Below are positions 7,446-10,541 of a stretch of 10,541 nt of DNA, in pieces (position 1 is the stretch's first letter; every line of letters begins with the position of its first letter). Position numbers and translations under genes: made by a program. The stretch covers positions 1-10,541 of the forward strand of contig CADCPG010000215.1 of assembly GCA_902803255.1 (NCBI GenBank), given 5' to 3'. This DNA is from an uncultured Ruminococcus sp. (lineage in GTDB: Bacteria > Bacillota > Clostridia > Oscillospirales > CAG-272). The notes below the pieces were generated by a model, which was given only the letters and a program-made list of their open reading frames with translations, did no database searches and was not told the origin of the DNA.

Positions 7446-7490
7446 AACGGCCGGCCTCCGTCATCGGTACGGAGGCCGGCTGTTGTTTTT
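7446..7490. terminator. Strong, probably bidirectional intrinsic terminator
   Basis: A perfect 12-bp stem (7450-7461 GCCGGCCTCCGT with 7469-7480) closes a 7-nt loop. It extends by four more pairs, one of them G-U, to 7446 and 7484. On the plus strand TTGTTTTT (7483-7490) follows and would end the isomerase transcript. On the minus strand the stem is followed by TTTATTATAT, which would end the aminopeptidase transcript. The hairpin lies between two convergent stops (7436 and 7517), as expected for a shared terminator. Confidence 0.9.
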
Positions 7491-7516
7491 CGGCCGGCCG
7501 TCGGCGTTACGGGTCG

Positions 7517-8755
7517 TCAGACCTTGAAGGCCCACTCGCCGTTTTTGAAGACCGGCGTCGCTTTGCCGTTTTTATAGCCGGTGATATCCATGTCGGGAGC
7601 TCCGATCATGAAGTCGAGGTGGATCATGCTGTCGTTGATCCCGAGCTCGCGGCATTCCTCGTTCGTTACGTTCGGGTAGCCATCGACGCAGTCGTTGAAG
7701 CCTCTGCCCAGCGCGACGTGGCAGGACGCGTTTTCGTCGAACAGCGTCTCGTAGAAGAGGATCCCGCTGTTGTTGATCGGGCTGTCGCAGGGGATGAGGG
7801 CGAGCTCGCCGAGCTTCGACGCCCCCTCGTCCATATTAATGATATGCCCGAGCAGCTCCTCGCCCTCGGCGGCGTGCCATTCGACGGCCCGTCCGCCTTC
7901 GAAGCGGATCCTGAAGTCGCGTATGATCTGTCCCTGAGTCGAAAGCGGCTTGGTCGCAACCAGCGTGCCCTCGCAGGCGCCTGCCTTCGGGCTGGTGAAT
8001 ATCTCCTCGGTGGGCATGTTGGGGTTGAAATACACGCCCTGGACGGTCGTCTCTCCGCCACCGCACCACCTGCTGCGGGGAAGGAGGTCGCATCTGAAGT
8101 CGGTGCCGTTCGAGCTCTTGTATGTGAGATAGTCGAATTTCTTTTTATTGAGCCAGGCGCAGCGGGCCTTGAAGTTCTCGTTGTGGCGGTACCACTCGAG
8201 CACGGGGTCGCCCTCGGGATCGTCCGAGACGTGCACCGATCTCAGTATCGCGTCCCAGAGAGCCTCGACGGCCCTGTTCTTCGGAAGGTCGGGAAAGACC
8301 TTCTTCGCCCACTTTTCCGAGGGGACGGCGGCGATGGTCCACTGATGCTTCGACTCCATGGCGTCGCGGTATGGCTTGAGGATCGGGTAGATCGCCGCGT
8401 TGACTTTCTGCATTTTCTCCGTGTTAACGCCGCGAAGGCCGTCGGGATCGTCGGAAGAGATGAAGATCCGGCAGGGAAGCTCTTCCGAGATGAATTTCTG
8501 CTTTTCCTTCTGCCACTCGGGGAGTGTCGAGAGCGTTTTCACGCTCTGCCAGCGGAAGGCGAGTTTGGTGAGCGGCTGGTATCTCCACTCGACGTTGACG
8601 TATTTCGCTCCGAGTCTGTAGCACTCCTCGGCGACCATCGCGACAAATTCATGGCTCTCGGGCGATGCGGTGATCTGGACCGGCTGGCCCTTTCTCACGT
8701 TTGCACCGACTTTTGCGATGAGTTTCGCGTATTTGCGAAGCGTTGTTTTTTTCAT
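7517..8755 (-). CDS. Aminopeptidase, peptidase family M29
   Basis: This 412-residue cytoplasmic metallo-aminopeptidase removes N-terminal residues from peptides and resembles AmpS, PepS and thermophilic aminopeptidase T. The N-terminal half opens with KYAKLIAKVGANVRKGQPVQI (residues 9-28), typical of the family. Metal and active-site residues cluster in the C-terminal half: Glu251 in NPNMPTEEIFTSP, Glu317 in SKLGELALI, Tyr335 in FYETLFDENASCHVALG, His346, and His379 with Asp381 in IHLDFMIG. Two metal ions are expected. The length is normal for the family. On the minus strand AAGGAG (plus 8770-8775) lies 14 nt before the ATG, which is rather far, but no better start is visible. An extended -10 promoter lies just upstream. 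The gene diverges from the GDPD and converges on the isomerase. A 603-codon antisense frame covers the whole gene, and I take it to be a shadow of GC-rich codon usage. Confidence 0.95.
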   Translation of the reverse strand: MKKTTLRKYAKLIAKVGANVRKGQPVQITASPESHEFVAMVAEECYRLGAKYVNVEWRYQPLTKLAFRWQSVKTLSTLPEWQKEKQKFISEELPCRIFISSDDPDGLRGVNTEKMQKVNAAIYPILKPYRDAMESKHQWTIAAVPSEKWAKKVFPDLPKNRAVEALWDAILRSVHVSDDPEGDPVLEWYRHNENFKARCAWLNKKKFDYLTYKSSNGTDFRCDLLPRSRWCGGGETTVQGVYFNPNMPTEEIFTSPKAGACEGTLVATKPLSTQGQIIRDFRIRFEGGRAVEWHAAEGEELLGHIINMDEGASKLGELALIPCDSPINNSGILFYETLFDENASCHVALGRGFNDCVDGYPNVTNEECRELGINDSMIHLDFMIGAPDMDITGYKNGKATPVFKNGEWAFKV

Positions 8756-8796
8756 GTGCTGTTTTTATTCTCCTTCGATGTTTTAGCTGTGAGAAG

Positions 8797-8825
8797 ATTA
8801 TATCACACTGCCGGTCAAAAGTCCA
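8797..8825 (-). promoter_or_regulatory. Promoter of the M29 aminopeptidase (extended -10)
   Basis: On the minus strand a perfect TATAAT (plus 8797-8802) is preceded by TGA, giving the extended -10 TGATATAAT. With a 17-nt spacer the -35 would be TGGACT (plus 8820-8825), which matches four of six consensus bases. A nearby TTGACC is only 10 nt from the -10 and too close to act as its -35. Transcription should start near 8790, leaving a leader of about 35 nt that contains the AAGGAG. No operator-like palindrome is obvious. Confidence 0.75.
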
Positions 8826-8887
8826 TACTTTTCGGGCGGCGCACGGCCGCGCCGTTCCGCGGAACATCCGGAGCACGCACAGAGGAA

Positions 8888-8946
8888 GGTCCCGGAGGAG
8901 AAGCGCCGGGTCGACTCAGGAGAAAGCCGGTCCCGGAAGAGAAGCG
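8888..8946. repeat. Pair of 18-bp direct repeats
   Basis: GGTCCCGGAGGAGAAGCG at 8888-8905 recurs at 8929-8946 with one difference (A for G at the tenth base). The two copies are 41 bp apart. Their GGA/GAAG composition resembles the neighbouring 24-bp repeats, so they may belong to the same decayed array. Confidence 0.8.
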
Positions 8947-8987
8947 ACGTGTCCGCCGGGAGATGCGCCGCACCGCAGGAGTGACGT

Positions 8988-9083
8988 GGCCTGATGCGGC
9001 GGAAGGGCCCCGGAATGCTAAGGCGGAATTGACTCAGAATGCTAAGGCGGAATGCAGCCGGCCTGATGCGGCGGAAGGGTCCC
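8988..9083. repeat. Degenerate 24-bp tandem repeat, four units in A-B-B-A order
   Basis: Four consecutive 24-bp units start at 8988, 9012, 9036 and 9060. Units 1 and 4 share a perfect 20-bp core beginning GGCCTGATGCGG. Units 2 and 3 share a perfect 17-bp core, GAATGCTAAGGCGGAAT, at 9013-9029 and 9037-9053. All four share GGCGGAA at the same position in the unit. The 24-bp period is a multiple of three, so all frames stay open through the array, which explains the long spurious reading frames across it. Function is unknown. Confidence 0.85.
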
Positions 9084-9156
9084 GGGCGGACAGGACAGGA
9101 GAGAAGAGGGGGGAATGCCCGCCTGACGGGACAGGCAGCGCGCATATGATATATTT

Positions 9157-9188
9157 TTGTAGCGAAAACACCCGAGTTGTGATATAAT
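9157..9188 (+). promoter_or_regulatory. Promoter of the GDPD gene (extended -10)
   Basis: A perfect TATAAT at 9183-9188 is preceded by TGA (9180-9182), giving an extended -10. No good -35 exists at 17 nt; a weak TTGTAG (9157-9162) sits at 20 nt. The extended -10 may make up for this. The surrounding TGTGATATAAT is identical to that of the divergent aminopeptidase promoter. A transcript start near 9195 would leave a leader of about 40 nt before the TTG start at 9234. Confidence 0.7.
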
Positions 9189-9222
9189 ATACTCTGTATG
9201 AGAATCTATTCAAGGCAGGTCA

Positions 9223-9228
9223 GGGAGG
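9223..9228 (+). promoter_or_regulatory. Ribosome binding site that decides the GDPD start
   Basis: GGGAGG at 9223-9228 lies 5 nt before the TTG at 9234. The upstream in-frame ATG at 9198 has no Shine-Dalgarno, and only 9 nt separate it from the -10 element, so it would be almost or entirely leaderless. The TTG is therefore the better start. Confidence 0.65.
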
Positions 9229-9233
9229 GAATT

Positions 9234-9989
9234 TTGAAACCGATAGAAGACGGCCCGATATTTTTCAGGCGGAATTCGTACCGCACTCCGCTGATTATGG
9301 CGCACCGCGGCGGCAATACGCTGGCTCCGCAGAACTCGCTTCCCGCGTTCGAGCGCTCCTGCCGCACGGGAGTATGGGCCCTTGAGACCGACATCAGGCT
9401 GACGAAAGACGGCGTGCCCGTCTGTCACCACGACGCGAGCGTCGACGCCATGACCGACGGCGAAGGCCTCATATCCGAGATGACGTTCGACGAGCTGAAA
9501 AAATGCCGCATCGACTGCGGAGTCGGGGCGGACACGCTGCCGGCCGACGAGCTGCGCATCCCCACGATGGCCGAGTATTTCGACATCTGCATGCGCTACG
9601 GGACCGTCCCGTTCATCGAGATCAAGACCGACGGCACCTGCGAGATGATCATAAGGGAGCTGCGCCGCCGCTCGATGGAGAGTTTCGCGGTCATATCCGC
9701 GATCGACATCCGCCACATCCGCGAGGCGCGACGGCTCTCGAAGACTGTTTTCGTGCACCACATCTTCTCGTCCGCCGAACACATCCCCGAGCTCGCCGAC
9801 CTCGGTTATTCCGGGATGTCGTTCAAGGTGAAGGATCCCGGCATGTGCCCCGCCGGACTGATCGGAGACGTCCACGAAGCCGGCGTCAGGGTCTGCCTCC
9901 GCGCCGCTGACACGCCGCAGATCATGAGAAAGATGATAGATATGGGGCTCGATTATCAGCCCTCGAACTGCGTTTTCGGACTCGACTGA
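9234..9989 (+). CDS. Glycerophosphodiester phosphodiesterase (GDPD) family protein
   Basis: The family hydrolyses glycerophosphodiesters to an alcohol and glycerol 3-phosphate, salvaging phospholipid or teichoic-acid head groups. From the TTG start the protein has 251 residues, normal for short bacterial GDPDs. The motifs follow in order: AHRGG with His24-Arg25, the E-T-D metal pair Glu51/Asp53 before RLTKDGVPVCHHD, His66-Asp67, and FIEIK with Glu129 as the third metal ligand. The usual P-E-N-T motif reads PQNS (32-35), with Gln for Glu. The C-terminal half keeps TIM-barrel strands (AVISAI, VFVHHI, VRVCLRA). There is no signal peptide, so it should be cytoplasmic. Starting at the ATG at 9198 would add 12 residues. 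The gene has its own promoter, and the DJ-1 family gene begins 49 nt after its stop, probably on the same transcript. Confidence 0.9.
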   Translation: MKPIEDGPIFFRRNSYRTPLIMAHRGGNTLAPQNSLPAFERSCRTGVWALETDIRLTKDGVPVCHHDASVDAMTDGEGLISEMTFDELKKCRIDCGVGADTLPADELRIPTMAEYFDICMRYGTVPFIEIKTDGTCEMIIRELRRRSMESFAVISAIDIRHIREARRLSKTVFVHHIFSSAEHIPELADLGYSGMSFKVKDPGMCPAGLIGDVHEAGVRVCLRAADTPQIMRKMIDMGLDYQPSNCVFGLD

Positions 9990-10038
9990 AAGGAAAAGGC
10001 CGTCTCCCGCAAAAGGTGAGCCGGCCCGGTGAACAGAT

Positions 10039-10541
10039 ATGTTTTATATGTTTCTCGCGGAAGGCTTCGAGGAAGTCGAAGCGCTCAGTCCCCTCGATCT
10101 GCTCCGCAGAGCGGGGATCGACGTACGTACCGTCGGGATCGGAGGCAGACTGATCCGCGGCTCGCACGGGATAGGCATCGAAGCCGACATGACCGACACC
10201 GAATACACCGGAGCCGGCCTCGAGGGCGTCATTCTGCCCGGCGGAATGCCCGGTACACGCAATCTCGACGCCTCGGAGACCGTCGACGCCGCTCTCCGGG
10301 CTGCCTTTGACGGGGGAAAATACATCTGCGCGATCTGCGCGGCGCCGTCGGTGCCGGGCAGGCGGGGGATGCTCGCCGGCCGTCGCGCCGTCTGCTACCC
10401 CGGTTTTGAGGACACGCTGAAGGGCGCGCTGCACACAGGCGCGCGCGTCGAACGCGACGGAAAGACCGTGACGGCGGTCGGCATGGGCGCGGCCGTCGAG
10501 TTCGGTCTGGAGATCGTCGCGGCGGTAAAGGGAGAGGCGGC
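10039..10541 (+). CDS. DJ-1/PfpI (ThiJ) family protein, cut by the right edge
   Basis: 167 codons are present without a stop. Family members run to about 180-190 residues, so little is missing. The N-terminus MFYMFLAEGFEEVEALSPLDLL shows the family pattern, with Glu14 at the place of DJ-1 Glu18. VILPGGMPGT (64-73) and the nucleophile elbow AICAAPS with Cys100 follow, then CYPGFE (119-124) and a GAAVEFGLEIV helix (150-160). Members include chaperones, glyoxalase- or deglycase-like enzymes and proteases, and the sequence does not decide among them. The start is the ATG at 10039: an in-frame TGA at 10030 rules out an earlier one, and Met4 is a possible alternative. Only a weak GGTGA (10028-10032) precedes it. 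It follows the GDPD by 49 nt with no terminator seen. Confidence 0.9.
   Translation, partial: MFYMFLAEGFEEVEALSPLDLLRRAGIDVRTVGIGGRLIRGSHGIGIEADMTDTEYTGAGLEGVILPGGMPGTRNLDASETVDAALRAAFDGGKYICAICAAPSVPGRRGMLAGRRAVCYPGFEDTLKGALHTGARVERDGKTVTAVGMGAAVEFGLEIVAAVKGEA

Larger units (their letters stand above)
8826..9150. other. Gene-free, purine-rich repeat region between divergent promoters
   Basis: This stretch of about 325 nt lies between the two divergent promoters. The plus strand is rich in GGA, GAAG and GGCGGAA words and carries two sets of direct repeats. A 115-codon minus-strand frame (8798-9145) runs through it, but it has no Shine-Dalgarno, covers the aminopeptidase promoter and consists mostly of repeated Arg/Phe/Pro-rich units. 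I do not call it a gene. No tRNA, riboswitch or clear small-RNA terminator is recognised. Confidence 0.6.

Noticed and set aside
9013..9053. CRISPR-like pair of 17-bp repeats
   Set aside because: The gap between copies is only 7 bp, the units belong to a contiguous 24-bp tandem array, and no cas gene is present.
8798..9145. A 115-codon minus-strand open frame with repeated Arg/Phe/Pro units
   Set aside because: It has no Shine-Dalgarno and overlaps the aminopeptidase promoter. Its repeats are simply the 24-bp DNA repeats read in one frame.
7376..9187. A 603-codon plus-strand open frame antisense to the aminopeptidase
   Set aside because: It covers the whole M29 gene, which has clear family motifs and a promoter on the other strand. 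It starts inside the isomerase gene, runs through the shared terminator, has no ribosome site and resembles no family. It is a by-product of GC-rich codon usage and of the 24-bp repeats that keep frames open.
10029..10310. A 93-codon plus-strand frame starting at GTG 10029
   Set aside because: It is in the wrong frame. The overlapping frame from ATG 10039 encodes a clear DJ-1/PfpI protein up to the window edge.

Overview
The window is GC-rich and carries genes in a clostridial style: a GyrA with a GDPPAAYRYTEAR active-site segment and a long acidic tail, a lipoprotein with a Gram-positive type leader, an M29 aminopeptidase, and a Cys-type sulfatase paired with a radical-SAM maturase that works only without oxygen. 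I infer an anaerobic, probably gut-associated, uncultured member of the Clostridia. This rests on remembered protein families and not on a phylogeny.

Left block (76-6366, + strand): gyrA (DNA gyrase subunit A), a small unknown lipoprotein whose ATG overlaps the gyrA stop, a sulfatase without a signal peptide, and an anaerobic sulfatase-maturating enzyme (anSME). The gaps are -4, 26 and 8 nt, so one transcript is likely. The sulfatase has the C-G-P-A-R site that must be oxidised to formylglycine, and the gene 8 nt downstream encodes the enzyme that makes this residue. A GC-rich hairpin with a T-tract near 6395-6453 probably ends this unit.

Middle block: a sugar-phosphate isomerase/epimerase-like TIM-barrel protein (6507-7436, +) converges on an M29 aminopeptidase (7517-8755, -). 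A strong terminator that looks bidirectional lies between them.

Right block: the aminopeptidase and a glycerophosphodiester phosphodiesterase (GDPD; 9234-9989, +) diverge from an intergenic region of about 480 nt. Each side has its own TGTGATATAAT extended -10 promoter. Between the promoters lies a purine-rich stretch with degenerate 24-bp tandem repeats and no credible gene. The GDPD probably starts at a TTG rather than the upstream ATG. A DJ-1/PfpI family gene starts at 10039 and runs off the right edge.

I see no tRNA, rRNA, CRISPR array, transposase, phage or defence module. The points most worth a second look are the sulfatase-maturase pair behind gyrA, the in-frame ATG-TGA just before the gyrA start, the glycine at the key quinolone position of GyrA, and the repeat-bearing divergent promoter region. 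I found no clear sign of an undescribed multi-gene system.
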